From assembly GCF_002904335.1 (NCBI RefSeq), contig NZ_PPHF01000135.1, positions 1-64,000 on the forward strand: a stretch of DNA of 64,000 nt, in the 5' to 3' direction. The DNA comes from Amycolatopsis sp. CA-126428. Lineage in GTDB: Bacteria > Actinomycetota > Actinomycetes > Mycobacteriales > Pseudonocardiaceae. Position numbers and translations under genes: made by a program. This document shows, piece by piece, positions 1-8,437 of the stretch (within the stretch, counting starts at the first letter, position 1; each line of letters starts with the position of its first letter). The notes under the pieces were generated by a model. That model was not told where the DNA came from. It was given only the letters and a program-made list of their open reading frames with translations, and made no database searches.

Positions 1-72
1 GCGGATGACGGGATTCGAACCCGCGACCCTCACCTTGGCAAGGTGATGCGCTACCAGCTGCGCTACATCCGC
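1..72 (-). tRNA. tRNA-Gly (GCC), lacks only the discriminator base
   Basis: Read on the minus strand the sequence folds as a full cloverleaf: acceptor arm GCGGATG paired with CATCCGC, a D arm, anticodon stem TCACC/GGTGA with loop TTGCCAA, and a T loop TTCGAAT. The anticodon GCC decodes GGC and GGT glycine codons. The 3' discriminator base lies just outside the window, and no CCA is visible. Confidence 0.96.
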
Positions 73-184
73 ATTCCGCAGCTCCGGGAGGTCGTTCCCC
101 CGTCGCCGTGGTGTGGGAAAACCATATCGGACCCCGGAAGCGGGTTCGACACCGGGGTGTCACTCCGCCGTTGCGGGGCCGTCA

Positions 185-610
185 TCAGGCCAGATCGTGG
201 GGGATGAGGTGGGTGAGCGCGTCGTCGACGTCGACCCAGAGGTGCTCGTTGCCCGGCAGGACCACGTCGTACGTCCGGTCGAGGAAGTCGGCCAGCTCCT
301 GGGCGGACGCCTCGAACATGGCGTGCCCGGACGGCGAGTTCAGCTCGATCAGGACGGCTTCGGGGTCCTCGACGGAGGGGCGGATGCGGACGTCGCCGTC
401 ACCCGCGTCGGCCAGGAGGCCGTCCGCGAGGAGGTCGCGGGCGTACACCCACTCGACCCAGCCGGCGCGGCCGGTGCGGAAGGCGGCCACCACCGCGTAC
501 GGGTCGCGTGTGTCGTAGCGCAGCTCCACCTTCACCGGAACCGCGGGAGTCCGCGGCGCCAGCAGGTCGAAGACCGCCGTCGAGCGGAGCGTCACGTGAT
601 CGTTGCGCAT
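185..610 (-). CDS. SsgA/SsgB-family sporulation/cell division protein
   Basis: 141-residue protein starting MRNDHVTLRSTAVFDLL, with the family hallmarks: a short beta-rich N-terminal half containing VELRYDTRDPYAV, a central GWVEWVYARDLL block and a C-terminal acidic segment ending HLIPHDLA. SsgA-like proteins (SALPs) in morphologically complex actinomycetes control septum placement; SsgB recruits FtsZ. Length is typical of SsgB-type members. The ATG at 610 was preferred over upstream starts because family homology begins there and purine-rich AAGGG sequence precedes it. It is monocistronic between two tRNA genes. Which SALP subclass it belongs to cannot be settled by eye. Confidence 0.88.
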   Translation of the reverse strand: MRNDHVTLRSTAVFDLLAPRTPAVPVKVELRYDTRDPYAVVAAFRTGRAGWVEWVYARDLLADGLLADAGDGDVRIRPSVEDPEAVLIELNSPSGHAMFEASAQELADFLDRTYDVVLPGNEHLWVDVDDALTHLIPHDLA

Positions 611-950
611 CGTCCTACCCTTCGTCTCCCTTCCCGGCCCGGCCCGGCCGAGGGCGTCACCACTTGGACGCATCAGGAGGCCGATTCCGTCGCGGGTGCG
701 CCGCAGATCACCCGTCCGGGCGCTTCGGCTCCCGTCCTCACCCGTGACCACCCGCGGCGCGCAACTGACCGGCGCGCCCCGCGGAGCCCACGCCTCCATA
801 CTGCGCGGTTTAGTCGCCGGGCGATAGCACCGTCGCACGGATGTCGAACGTGGCGTCAGGCGGCCCCCCGGCCGGACAACCCTGGCTAGCTCGGGGTTGT
901 GCGGTCCGTACTCGCCGGTAAGCGGAGTGTGGTCGACCAGGACCACCCGT
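611..950. other. Intergenic, no gene seen
   Basis: About 340 bases upstream of the SsgA-like gene and before the tRNA-Val promoter. Open frames here show no recognisable protein and no good start signals. It presumably holds the promoter of the SsgA-like gene, which I could not pinpoint. Confidence 0.4.
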
Positions 951-979
951 TTGCAGGCGCCTGAAAGTCGTACGCTAAA
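951..979 (+). promoter_or_regulatory. Candidate sigma70-type promoter of tRNA-Val
   Basis: TTGCAG at 951-956 and GCTAAA at 974-979 are 17 bases apart and end 21 bases before the mature tRNA 5' end, a plausible position for a vegetative promoter of a single tRNA. An alternative -10, TACGCT at 971-976, has a poorer spacing. Confidence 0.45.
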
Positions 980-1000
980 GTTACGGCCAACACCGCGAGC

Positions 1001-1072
1001 GGGCGATTAGCTCAGCGGGAGAGCGCTTCGTTCACACCGAAGAGGTCACTGGTTCGATCCCAGTATCGCCCA
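1001..1072 (+). tRNA. tRNA-Val (CAC)
   Basis: Complete cloverleaf: acceptor GGGCGAT/ATCGCCC with discriminator A, D arm GCTC/GAGC, anticodon stem CTTCG/CGAAG with loop TTCACAC, and T arm ACTGG/CCAGT with loop TTCGATC. Anticodon CAC reads GTG. No encoded CCA. A Rho-independent-like hairpin follows directly. Confidence 0.97.
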
Positions 1073-1085
1073 CGCGAGAGTCGAG

Positions 1086-1122
1086 AGAGCCCTGTTCGCC
1101 GAAGAGGCGGCGGGGCTCTTTT
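1086..1122 (+). terminator. Intrinsic terminator of tRNA-Val
   Basis: Arms AGAGCCC (1086-1092) and GGGCTCT (1113-1119), with a GC-rich inner stem region, end in a short T run. It lies 14 bases after the tRNA. Confidence 0.7.
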
Positions 1123-1844
1123 GCTGCCTCCGGCGTCCGGCCTCCGAGGTCGGCCCGCATTTCCGCAGCCCGGTCCGTCGGGACGCCGAAGCGGAGTGAA
1201 CGATCCGTTCGGATCATCCGTATCAGCTCACGAGAGCGGTTCGCGCCCCGCCGCCGGGGCTCGCCGGAACTGCTGTCGAAGCCTGCCGCCGCGGCGGTTT
1301 TCTGTCGAACGCCACCCGTGGGAGGCCGGATGTGATCCTCGGCACGTCGTCGCGCCGGCCTGAGGTCGCGCGAGGACGACGTGTGACAGAAGCGGCGCGC
1401 GTGACGGCCTGGCGATGAATGTCACCGTCGGTGGCCGCCGGGCCCGCGCGCCGGCGACCGCCGGCCCGGGCTGGTCCACTGTGGACCACCCGGCGCCCGC
1501 AGTGTCCACTGTAGATTCCGAAAAGGCCCGCTGGGCCGTTCGGCCCAGCTTGGTCCACCCGGGTGCGGGCATCGCCCATTTCGCTACAGAACGTAGTTTT
1601 CGTGGGGATACGCCCTCTTACGCATCGTCTTCATCTCGTTATCTTCCGGCCACTTTCTGGCGGGGATGTCACGCAGCATGTGGCTGGAAATCCCTTGTAA
1701 CACTGCCGAGAGAGTCGCCGATAACTTGCCGTGTGAAGCCTCCGCGGGCTCTGCGCGACCACGAATAGGCAGTGACTCTCCGAAGTTATCTCCGGTGACG
1801 CTGCGTGCCCGCGGCTCAACTCGATCCAGTTCCCGGGAGGTCAG
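1123..1844. other. 720-bp intergenic region with repeated GTTATC-type boxes
   Basis: No convincing gene on either strand. It contains the palindrome GGTCCACTGTGGACC at 1473-1487 and a near copy, TCCACTGTAGA, at 1505-1515. Closer to the sugar transferase there are three related boxes: GTTATCTTCCGG at 1638-1649, GATAACTT at 1720-1727 (inverted) and AAGTTATC at 1783-1790. The last two form an 8-bp perfect inverted repeat. These may be regulator sites for the downstream gene. TTGTAA at 1695-1700 could be a -35 element. Confidence 0.35.
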
Positions 1845-3368
1845 ATGGAAGAGTCGGTGCGGCCTTCGTACACGGTGAGCCAGCCACCGCCGCACATCGA
1901 CCTCCAGGCCATCCCGCGTCCCGCCCAGCGAGGCGACCACCCCGGCGACAGCGGGGGCCCGTCGGCCAAGGCGTGGCCCGCGGCCTGGGAAGCGCGGTAC
2001 AGAGCCTGGGTCATCGGCAGCGATGTGTTCATCACGCTGCTGGTGATCGCGATCAGCGCGTTCGTCATCGATCGCGTTGCCCCGCACGACATGCACGCCT
2101 TCGGCACCATGCTCGCGGTGTTCGTCTCGCTGCCCGCCAGCCGGGCGTGGAGCCCGCGGGTGCTCGGCGAAGGCGCGGAGGAGTACCGCACGCTCGGCCG
2201 CGGCTTCCTCACCGCGGCCGTCCTGGTCGCGCTGGGCGGCCTGCTGTTCGGCGCGCTCGAGGTCCAGGTCTGGGTGTTCGTGGTGGTTCCGGCCATCGCC
2301 CTGGTCGCCTTCCCGCAGCGCTACCTGCTGCGCCAGGTCCTGCACCGCAAGCGCGCCAAGGGACTCTGCCTGCTGCCCGTGATGGCCGCGGGCAGCCCGG
2401 AAACCGTCGCCGACCTGATCGCCCGCACCCGCTCGGAAGTGCACGTCGGCTGGCGCGTCGAGGCCGCCTGCACGTTCAGCGGCCACGGCGAAGACCGCGA
2501 CAGCGGCGAGATCGACGGCGTCCCCGTGGTCGGGCGGCTGGAAGAGCTGTCCCGGCACGTCCGGCGCGGCGGCTACCGGGTCGTGGCGATCACCGCCGAC
2601 CAGTACTGGACGCCGAAACGGCTGCAGCGGCTGGCGTGGGACATGGAGGGCACCGGCGCCGAGATGGTCGTGGCGCCCGTGCTGATGGAGGTCGCCGGTC
2701 CCCGGCTCAACGTCACCGGCGTGCTGGGCATGCCGCTGTTGCGGGTCACCGCGCCGATGTTCACCGGCGGCCGTCGCGTGGTCAAGGAGATCGTCGACCG
2801 CTGCGGCTCGGCCCTGCTGCTCACCCTGCTGTCCCCGCTGCTGCTCGTCATCGCGGTCGCCATCAAGCTGAACGACCGCGGCCCGGTGATCTACCGCCAG
2901 AGCCGCGTCGGCCGCGACGGCGCGACGTTCACCATGCTCAAGTTCCGGACGATGGTCACCAACGCCGACGCGATCAAGCAGACCCTGGCGGCGGACAACG
3001 AAGGCGCGGGCCCGCTCTTCAAGATGAAGCGCGACCCGCGTATCACCCGGGTGGGTGGTTTCCTGCGGCGGTATTCGCTCGATGAGGTGCCGCAGCTGTT
3101 CAACGTCGTGTCCGGGAGGATGTCGCTCGTCGGCCCGCGGCCGCCGCTGCCGGAGGAAACCGAGCAGTACCCGCCGGACGCCCGCCGCCGGCTGCTCGTC
3201 AAGCCGGGCCTCACCGGCCTCTGGCAGGTCAGCGGGCGCAGCGACCTCACGTGGGCCGAGAGCATCCGGCTGGATCTGCGTTACGTCGAGGACTGGTCGC
3301 TCGCCCTGGACCTGGTGATCCTCTGGAAGACCTTCCGCGCGGTGATGGGCGGCCAGGGCGCCTACTGA
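1845..3368 (+). CDS. Polyprenyl-phosphate sugar-1-phosphate transferase (exopolysaccharide)
   Basis: 507 residues. Membrane segments near residues 55-165, a soluble cytosolic middle (about 170-300), then a further hydrophobic helix (SALLLTLLSPLLLVIAVAI) leading into the C-terminal bacterial sugar transferase domain. Diagnostic motifs are GPVIYRQSRVGRDG, KFRTM, RDPRITRVGGFLRRYSLDE, PQLFNVVSGRMSLVGPRPP and KPGLTGLWQVSGRS. Such enzymes (WbaP/WcaJ-like) load the first sugar phosphate onto undecaprenyl phosphate to start polysaccharide synthesis. The ATG at 1845 has a GGGAGG ribosome site 6 bases upstream. It stands alone with no glycosyltransferases or flippase nearby, so it probably serves a pathway encoded elsewhere. 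Sugar specificity is unknown. Confidence 0.92.
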   Translation: MEESVRPSYTVSQPPPHIDLQAIPRPAQRGDHPGDSGGPSAKAWPAAWEARYRAWVIGSDVFITLLVIAISAFVIDRVAPHDMHAFGTMLAVFVSLPASRAWSPRVLGEGAEEYRTLGRGFLTAAVLVALGGLLFGALEVQVWVFVVVPAIALVAFPQRYLLRQVLHRKRAKGLCLLPVMAAGSPETVADLIARTRSEVHVGWRVEAACTFSGHGEDRDSGEIDGVPVVGRLEELSRHVRRGGYRVVAITADQYWTPKRLQRLAWDMEGTGAEMVVAPVLMEVAGPRLNVTGVLGMPLLRVTAPMFTGGRRVVKEIVDRCGSALLLTLLSPLLLVIAVAIKLNDRGPVIYRQSRVGRDGATFTMLKFRTMVTNADAIKQTLAADNEGAGPLFKMKRDPRITRVGGFLRRYSLDEVPQLFNVVSGRMSLVGPRPPLPEETEQYPPDARRRLLVKPGLTGLWQVSGRSDLTWAESIRLDLRYVEDWSLALDLVILWKTFRAVMGGQGAY

Positions 3369-3396
3369 CCCGTCCGCACACCGCGCGCCGCGCACC

Positions 3397-3434
3397 ACGG
3401 CCGCCGGCTCCCACCGCGGGGAGCCGGCGGCCGT
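3397..3434 (+). terminator. GC-rich hairpin after sugar transferase
   Basis: Perfect 16-bp arms (3397-3412 and 3419-3434) with a 6-base loop, 28 bases after the stop codon. No T run follows, as is common for actinomycete terminators. Confidence 0.6.
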
Positions 3435-3725
3435 GTCCGTTTCCCGGGGACTTCCCGAAGACGCGCACCCCTTGGAGCCGCCGGTTCGGCTGCACCGCGC
3501 TACCGGCCATCCCGCCGCTCGACGTCGATCCACGCGAGCCGGGCCGTCAGGCCGCCCCGGTGCCCCTGTTCGCGCGCCGCCGCGCGCCGGCCGGGCCACC
3601 CGGGCTGCCGCCGTCCGCCCGGGTTACCGGCACCCGAGGAGAGGCGTCCGTAACCCGGTCGGGTGACCCCTTCTCGCGTCCGGTGATCCCCGCGTCCCTT
3701 GTGGTCCAGCTCACCGCTCCAAAGT

Positions 3726-3756
3726 AGTTGAGCCCGAAATAGTTCAACGCTCAACT
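3726..3756. promoter_or_regulatory. Inverted-repeat operator upstream of nitroreductase
   Basis: AGTTGAGC (3726-3733) and GCTCAACT (3749-3756) are perfect inverted repeats separated by 15 bases. TAGTTCAAC lies inside the interval. The right part, read on the minus strand as TTGAGCGTTGAAC, resembles the TTGAGTGTTCAAC sequence before the marR gene at 7201. It lies 43 bases before the nitroreductase start, consistent with repression by a MarR- or HxlR-type protein. The 3435-3725 stretch before it holds no recognisable gene. Confidence 0.55.
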
Positions 3757-3799
3757 TGGTTGCACGGGGTACCGACCCAACGGAAGGAAGCACAGCCCC

Positions 3800-4414
3800 A
3801 TGACCACCTTTGCCGAGCAGACCGAGGCCCTCCAGCTCCCCGCGGATGTGCAGAACCTGCTGTTCCGCGAGGCCCGCACGGCCAACAGTTTCAGCTCCGA
3901 GCCGGTGACCGAGGAGCAGGTCCGCGCGATCTACGACCTCGTCAAGTGGGCCCCGACGTCGATGAACACCCAGCCGCTGCGCGCGCTGGTGCTCCGGACG
4001 GCCGAGGCGAAGGCCCGCCTGCTCCCGCACATGGCCCCGGGCAACCGGGACAAGACCGAAGCCGCGCCGCTGACCGTCGTGCTCGCCGCGGACGTCGACT
4101 TCCACGAAAACATCCCCCAGGTGTTCCCGCACGCCCCGCAGGTGAAGGACAACTTCGCCGACGAGCAGGGCCGCGTCGAGTTCTCGAAGCTGAACTCGCT
4201 GCTGCAGGTCGGCTACTTCATCATCGGCGTCCGCGCCGCCGGGCTGGCCGCCGGCCCGATGACCGGCTTCGACGCCCAGGGCGTCGACGACGAGTTCTTC
4301 GCGGACAAGAAGTGGCGCTCGCTGGTCGTCGTCAACGTCGGCAAGCCGGGCGAAAACCCGTGGTTCGACCGCCTGCCGCGGCTGGACTTCGACCAGGTCG
4401 TCGAGACCCTCTGA
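3800..4414 (+). CDS. RutE/HadB-like nitroreductase family oxidoreductase
   Basis: 204 residues, usual for the malonic semialdehyde reductase (RutE)-like branch of the nitroreductase superfamily. Visible motifs: FREARTANSF and VTEEQVRAIYDLVKWAPTS near the N-terminus (FMN phosphate binding), then NTQPLRALVL. The late segment GYFIIGVRAAGLAAGPMTGF is the usual region preceding the second flavin contact. The fold is an FMN-binding homodimer that uses NAD(P)H. No other pyrimidine-degradation gene is nearby, so a rut role is not supported; a quinone/aldehyde/nitro-compound reductase is equally possible. GGAAGG precedes the ATG. The upstream operator suggests inducible expression. Confidence 0.85.
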   Translation: MTTFAEQTEALQLPADVQNLLFREARTANSFSSEPVTEEQVRAIYDLVKWAPTSMNTQPLRALVLRTAEAKARLLPHMAPGNRDKTEAAPLTVVLAADVDFHENIPQVFPHAPQVKDNFADEQGRVEFSKLNSLLQVGYFIIGVRAAGLAAGPMTGFDAQGVDDEFFADKKWRSLVVVNVGKPGENPWFDRLPRLDFDQVVETL

Positions 4415-4420
4415 GCACCA

Positions 4421-4460
4421 CCGGACCGGCCGCTTCCGCAGGGGGAGGCGGCCGGTCCGG
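4421..4460 (+). terminator. Hairpin after nitroreductase
   Basis: CCGGACCGGCCGC (4421-4433) pairs perfectly with GCGGCCGGTCCGG (4448-4460). It separates the nitroreductase from thrS. There is no T run. Confidence 0.6.
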
Positions 4461-4547
4461 CGTTCGCGCCACGCGCGTGAGGCGCGCGAGTGCAGCCGAC
4501 TAGCATCGACGGCGTCATCTCTGTCACTCCAGCTTGAGGAGCCGATC

Positions 4548-6575
4548 GTGTCCCAGTCGCCCCCCGTTTCCCCCGTGGCCGCCTCCCGTGTGGTGGTACC
4601 GGCGGGCACCACGGCGGGCGCGGCGGTCCGCGAAGCCGGTCTGCCGACCAAGGGCGAGGACACGATCGTCGTGGTCCGCGACGCCGACGGCAAGCTGCGC
4701 GACCTCGCTTGGGCGCCGGAAGCCGACGCCGAGGTCGAGCCGGTCGCCGCGAACACCGAGGACGGCCGCAGCGTCATCCGCCACTCGGCGGCACACGTGC
4801 TCGCCCAAGCCGCGCAGCAGCAGTTCCCGGACGCCAAGCTGGGCATCGGCCCGCCGGTCAAGGACGGTTTCTACTACGACTTCGCGGTCGGCAAGCCGTT
4901 CACCCCCGAGGACCTGCAGGCGCTCGAAAAGCGCATGAAGCAGATCGTGAAGGGCGCCCAGCAGTTCTCGCGGCGCGTTTTCGACTCCGTCGACGAGGCC
5001 AAGAAAGAACTCGCCGACGAGCCGTTCAAGCTCGAGCTCGTCGACCTCAAGTCCGAAGTGGACACCTCCGAGGTGATGGAGGTGGGCGAGGGCGAACTCA
5101 CCATCTACGACAATCTCGACCCGCGCACCAAGGAACGTGTCTGGAGTGACCTCTGCCGCGGTCCGCACGTGCCGACCACGAAGTTCATCCCGGCGTTCAA
5201 GCTCACCCGCGTCGCCGCCGCGTACTGGCGCGGTAGCGAAAAGAACCCGCAGCTGCAGCGGATCTACGGCACGGCGTGGGAGTCGGCGGAGGCGCAGGAC
5301 GCCTACCTCGAGCGCATCGCCGAGGCCGAGCGCCGCGACCACCGCAAGCTCGGGGCCGAGCTGGACCTGTTCTCCTTCCCCGAGGAGATCGGCTCCGGCC
5401 TGCCGGTGTTCCACCCCAAGGGCGGCATCATCCGCCGCGAGCTGGAGAACTACTCGCGCCGCCGCCACGAGGAGGCCGGCTACGAGTTCGTGAACACCCC
5501 GCACATCAGCAAGGGCGAGCTGTTCCACACCTCCGGCCACCTGCCCTACTACGCGGACACGATGTTCCCGCCGGTGCAGTTCGACGAGGAGAACTACTAC
5601 CTCAAGGCCATGAACTGCCCGATGCACAACCTGATCTTCCGCTCGCGCGGGCGGTCCTACCGCGAGCTGCCGCTGCGGCTGTTCGAGTTCGGCACCGTCT
5701 ACCGCTACGAGAAGTCCGGCGTGGTGCACGGCCTCACCCGCGTGCGCGGGCTGACGATGGACGACTCGCACATCTACTGCACCAAGGAGCAGATGCCGGG
5801 CGAGCTGCGGTCGCTGCTGAAGTTCGTCCTCGACCTGCTCGCCGACTACGGCCTCTCCGACTTCTACCTCGAGCTGTCCACCCGCGGAGACTCCGACAAG
5901 TTCATCGGCGAGGACTGGGAGTGGGAGGAGGCCACCGAGACGCTGCGGCAGGCCGCCGTCGACTCCGGCCTCGAGCTGGTCCCGGACCCGGGCGGCGCGG
6001 CCTTCTACGGCCCGAAGATCTCGGTGCAGGCGAAGGACGCCATCGGCCGGACCTGGCAGATGTCGACCATCCAGCTGGACTTCAACCAGAACAAGCGGTT
6101 CGAGCTCGAGTACACCGCCTCCGACGGCTCGCGCCAGCGCCCGGTGATGATCCACCGCGCGCTGTTCGGCTCGATCGAACGCTTCTTCGGCGTGCTCACC
6201 GAGCACTACGCGGGCGCCTTCCCGGCGTGGCTGTCGCCGGTGCAGGTGGTCGGCATCCCGATCACCGCCGACCAGGTCGAGTACCTGCAGGACGTCGAGA
6301 AGGCGTTGCGCGCCAGGGGGATCCGCGCCGAGGTCGACGCGAGCGACGACCGGATGCAGAAGAAGATCCGTACGCACACCACGCAGAAGGTGCCCTTCAT
6401 GCTGCTCGCCGGCGCGAAGGACGCCGAGGCGGGCGCGGTGTCGTTCCGCTTCCGCGACGGCGGCCAGATCAACGGCGTGCCGGTGGCGAAGGCGGTCGAG
6501 GCGATCGCGGAGTGGGTCGAGCGCCGCGAGAACGCGTCGCCGTCGGCCGAGGCGCTGGAGACGATCGTTCGGTGA
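4548..6575 (+). CDS. thrS: Threonyl-tRNA synthetase
   Basis: 675 residues with the standard order: TGS domain (about 12-75), editing domain with RHSAAHVLAQA and DLCRGPH (about 80-260), class II catalytic core with KAMNCPMHN supplying zinc-binding Cys, RYEKSGVVHGLTRVRG (motif 2) and GSIERFFGVL (motif 3), then a C-terminal anticodon domain. It charges tRNA-Thr. The GTG at 4548 follows GAGGAG. It opens the thrS-HIT-pgsA-patA-pimA operon also found in mycobacteria. The next gene overlaps it by GTGA. Confidence 0.98.
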   Translation: MSQSPPVSPVAASRVVVPAGTTAGAAVREAGLPTKGEDTIVVVRDADGKLRDLAWAPEADAEVEPVAANTEDGRSVIRHSAAHVLAQAAQQQFPDAKLGIGPPVKDGFYYDFAVGKPFTPEDLQALEKRMKQIVKGAQQFSRRVFDSVDEAKKELADEPFKLELVDLKSEVDTSEVMEVGEGELTIYDNLDPRTKERVWSDLCRGPHVPTTKFIPAFKLTRVAAAYWRGSEKNPQLQRIYGTAWESAEAQDAYLERIAEAERRDHRKLGAELDLFSFPEEIGSGLPVFHPKGGIIRRELENYSRRRHEEAGYEFVNTPHISKGELFHTSGHLPYYADTMFPPVQFDEENYYLKAMNCPMHNLIFRSRGRSYRELPLRLFEFGTVYRYEKSGVVHGLTRVRGLTMDDSHIYCTKEQMPGELRSLLKFVLDLLADYGLSDFYLELSTRGDSDKFIGEDWEWEEATETLRQAAVDSGLELVPDPGGAAFYGPKISVQAKDAIGRTWQMSTIQLDFNQNKRFELEYTASDGSRQRPVMIHRALFGSIERFFGVLTEHYAGAFPAWLSPVQVVGIPITADQVEYLQDVEKALRARGIRAEVDASDDRMQKKIRTHTTQKVPFMLLAGAKDAEAGAVSFRFRDGGQINGVPVAKAVEAIAEWVERRENASPSAEALETIVR

Positions 6576-7114
6576 GCGAGGGTCCCGAGTTCGTCGAGCA
6601 GCAGGGCATCGGGGTCCAGGACGCCTTCCAGCGCCTCTGGACCCCGCACCGGATGGCCTACATCAAGGGCCAGGACAAGCCGGACGGCGACGAGGACACC
6701 GGCTGCCCGTTCTGCCGGATCCCTTCGCTGGACGACAAAACCGGCCTGATCGTCGCCCGCGGCGACCTCGTGTTCGCGGTGCTGAACCTCTACCCGTACA
6801 ACCCGGGGCACCTGATGGTGGTGCCGTACCGGCACGTCGCGGACTACACCGACCTCACCGCCGAGGAGACGCGCGAGGTCGCGGAGTTCACGCAGCACGC
6901 GATGAAGGTGATCCGCGCGGCCTCCGGTGCGCACGGCTTCAACATCGGCCTGAACCAGGGCGTCATCGCGGGGGCGGGCATCGCCGCGCACCTGCACCAG
7001 CACCTGGTGCCGCGGTGGGGCGGGGACGCCAACTTCATGCCGATCATCGGCCAGACGAAGGTGCTCCCGCAGCTGCTGGGGGAGACGAGGGACCTGCTCG
7101 CCGACGCTTGGTGA
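6572..7114 (+). CDS. HIT-family Ap4A phosphorylase-like protein
   Basis: 180 residues. The HIT triad H-L-H-Q-H is at residues 140-144, preceded by GHLMVVPYRHVADY and FNIGLNQG. A CxxC pair (C45, C48) lies in TGCPFCRIP. The protein aligns in position and features with mycobacterial Rv2613c, characterised as a diadenosine tetraphosphate phosphorylase, and holds the same place after thrS. Ap4A arises as a side product of aminoacyl-tRNA synthetases, so coupling to thrS is sensible. The start overlaps the thrS stop (GTGA). Confidence 0.9.
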   Translation: MSEGPEFVEQQGIGVQDAFQRLWTPHRMAYIKGQDKPDGDEDTGCPFCRIPSLDDKTGLIVARGDLVFAVLNLYPYNPGHLMVVPYRHVADYTDLTAEETREVAEFTQHAMKVIRAASGAHGFNIGLNQGVIAGAGIAAHLHQHLVPRWGGDANFMPIIGQTKVLPQLLGETRDLLADAW

Positions 7115-7169
7115 CACCCGGCCCGCACTCGTCTGGACCATCGTGGCTCCGACCGGCGAAAACTCCTGA

Positions 7170-7181
7170 TTGAGTGTTCAA
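7170..7181. promoter_or_regulatory. Candidate autoregulatory operator of marR
   Basis: TTGAGTGTTCAA is a near-palindrome (TTGA...TCAA) 19 bases before the marR ATG, followed by TATGAT at 7190-7195. It resembles the box before the nitroreductase at 3800 (consensus TTGAGYGTTSAAC), which suggests one regulator may control both. Confidence 0.5.
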
Positions 7182-7200
7182 CCGATAGTATGATGGGGTT

Positions 7201-7722
7201 ATGTCCGGAACCCGATGGCTCAGCGACGACGAACAGCGCGTCTGGCGTGAGTTCAACGCGGCCACCCGCATGCTCAGCGCGCACCTCGAGGCTCAGCTGC
7301 AGCACGACTCGGGCATGCCGCACACCTATTACGAAGTCCTCGTCGCCCTCTCCGAAGCGCCCGGCCGCCGGCTGCGGATGAGCGAGCTCGCCGACGCCCG
7401 GCAAGCGTCCCGCAGCCGCCTTTCGCACGCCGTCGCGCGGCTGGAGGCGAACGGGTGGGTCCGGCGCGAGGCGTGCCCGACCGACAAGCGCGGCGCCTGG
7501 GCGGTGCTGACCGACGACGGTTTCACCGCGCTGGAAGCGGCCGCGCCCGGGCACGTCGAAGCCGTCCGGGAGAGCCTGTTCGACCCGCTGACGCCGGAGC
7601 AGGTCACGGCGCTCGGCGAGATCAGCGCGGCCATCCGGCGTCAGCTGTCGCCGAAGTGCGCCGCCGCGGCAGCCGCCGAAGAGGCGCGGGAGCACGAGGG
7701 CGAGCTCACGAAATCGGGCTGA
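7201..7722 (+). CDS. MarR-family transcriptional regulator
   Basis: 173 residues with the MarR winged helix: a dimerisation helix WREFNAATRMLSAHLEAQL, recognition region MSELADARQASRSRLSHAVARLEANGWV and wing RREACPTDKRGAWAVLTDDG. The C-terminus is Ala/Glu-rich and has no assignable function. It is inserted between the HIT gene and pgsA, which are adjacent in mycobacteria, and has its own upstream region with a candidate operator. The likely targets are itself and the RutE-like nitroreductase about 3 kb upstream (inference from the shared box). Confidence 0.92.
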   Translation: MSGTRWLSDDEQRVWREFNAATRMLSAHLEAQLQHDSGMPHTYYEVLVALSEAPGRRLRMSELADARQASRSRLSHAVARLEANGWVRREACPTDKRGAWAVLTDDGFTALEAAAPGHVEAVRESLFDPLTPEQVTALGEISAAIRRQLSPKCAAAAAAEEAREHEGELTKSG

Positions 7723-7810
7723 CCCGGGGCGGCGCGTCGGGACGGCCGAGGTGGGTGGATAGGCTGCATTCGCCCACCCGACCCTCGTAGCCAGGTGCCT
7801 CGACGAACCG

Positions 7811-8437
7811 ATGCTCAATATCTTCGCGCGTGCCTCCGTCTCCCGCGTCACCGATCCGATCGGCCAGGCGCTGGTCCGCGCCGGGCTGACCCCGAACGCC
7901 ATGACCGTGTTCGGCACCGCCGGCGCGGTGGTCTGCGCGCTGGTCTTCTTCCCGAACGACCACCTCCTGTGGGGCACCTTCACGGTGTGGGGCTTCGCGA
8001 TGCTCGACATCCTCGACGGCGCCATGGCCCGCGCCCGCGGCTACGGCACCCCGTTCGGCGCGGTGCTCGACGCCACCTGCGACAGGCTGGTGGACGGCGC
8101 GCTGTTCGCCGCCATCGCCTGGTGGTGCTTCGTCGTCGACGACAACCACCCGGCCGCCGCCGCGGCGCTGCTGTGCCTGGTCCTCGCCCAGGTCATCTCC
8201 TACGTCAAGGCCCGGGCCGACGCCTCCGGCCTGCCGGTCGACGGCGGGCTCGTCGAGCGCGCCGAGCGGCTGATCATCGCGCTGGTCGGCACCGGCCTGC
8301 ACGGCTTCGGCATCCCGTACACCGTGGACGTGACGCTCTGGCTGCTCGCCGCCGGATCGGTCGTCACGCTGCTGCAGCGCTTCGCGGCCGTGGCGAAGGC
8401 GGCCCGCGAGGCCGCCGCCGGGGAGCAACGAGCATGA
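7811..8437 (+). CDS. pgsA: Phosphatidylinositol phosphate synthase (CDP-alcohol phosphatidyltransferase)
   Basis: 208 residues with several membrane helices. The CDP-alcohol phosphotransferase signature is intact: D66, D69-G70, A73-R74, G83, D87 and D91. It transfers phosphatidyl from CDP-diacylglycerol to inositol phosphate, giving PIP, the precursor of phosphatidylinositol and PIMs. Position before the PIM acyltransferase and PimA identifies it as the PIP synthase rather than a phosphatidylglycerophosphate synthase. The stop overlaps the next start (ATGA). Confidence 0.92.
   Translation: MLNIFARASVSRVTDPIGQALVRAGLTPNAMTVFGTAGAVVCALVFFPNDHLLWGTFTVWGFAMLDILDGAMARARGYGTPFGAVLDATCDRLVDGALFAAIAWWCFVVDDNHPAAAAALLCLVLAQVISYVKARADASGLPVDGGLVERAERLIIALVGTGLHGFGIPYTVDVTLWLLAAGSVVTLLQRFAAVAKAAREAAAGEQRA

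Noticed and set aside
1123..1844. Small RNA or protein gene before the sugar transferase
   Set aside because: No motif, poor start signals and no terminator pair support a gene.
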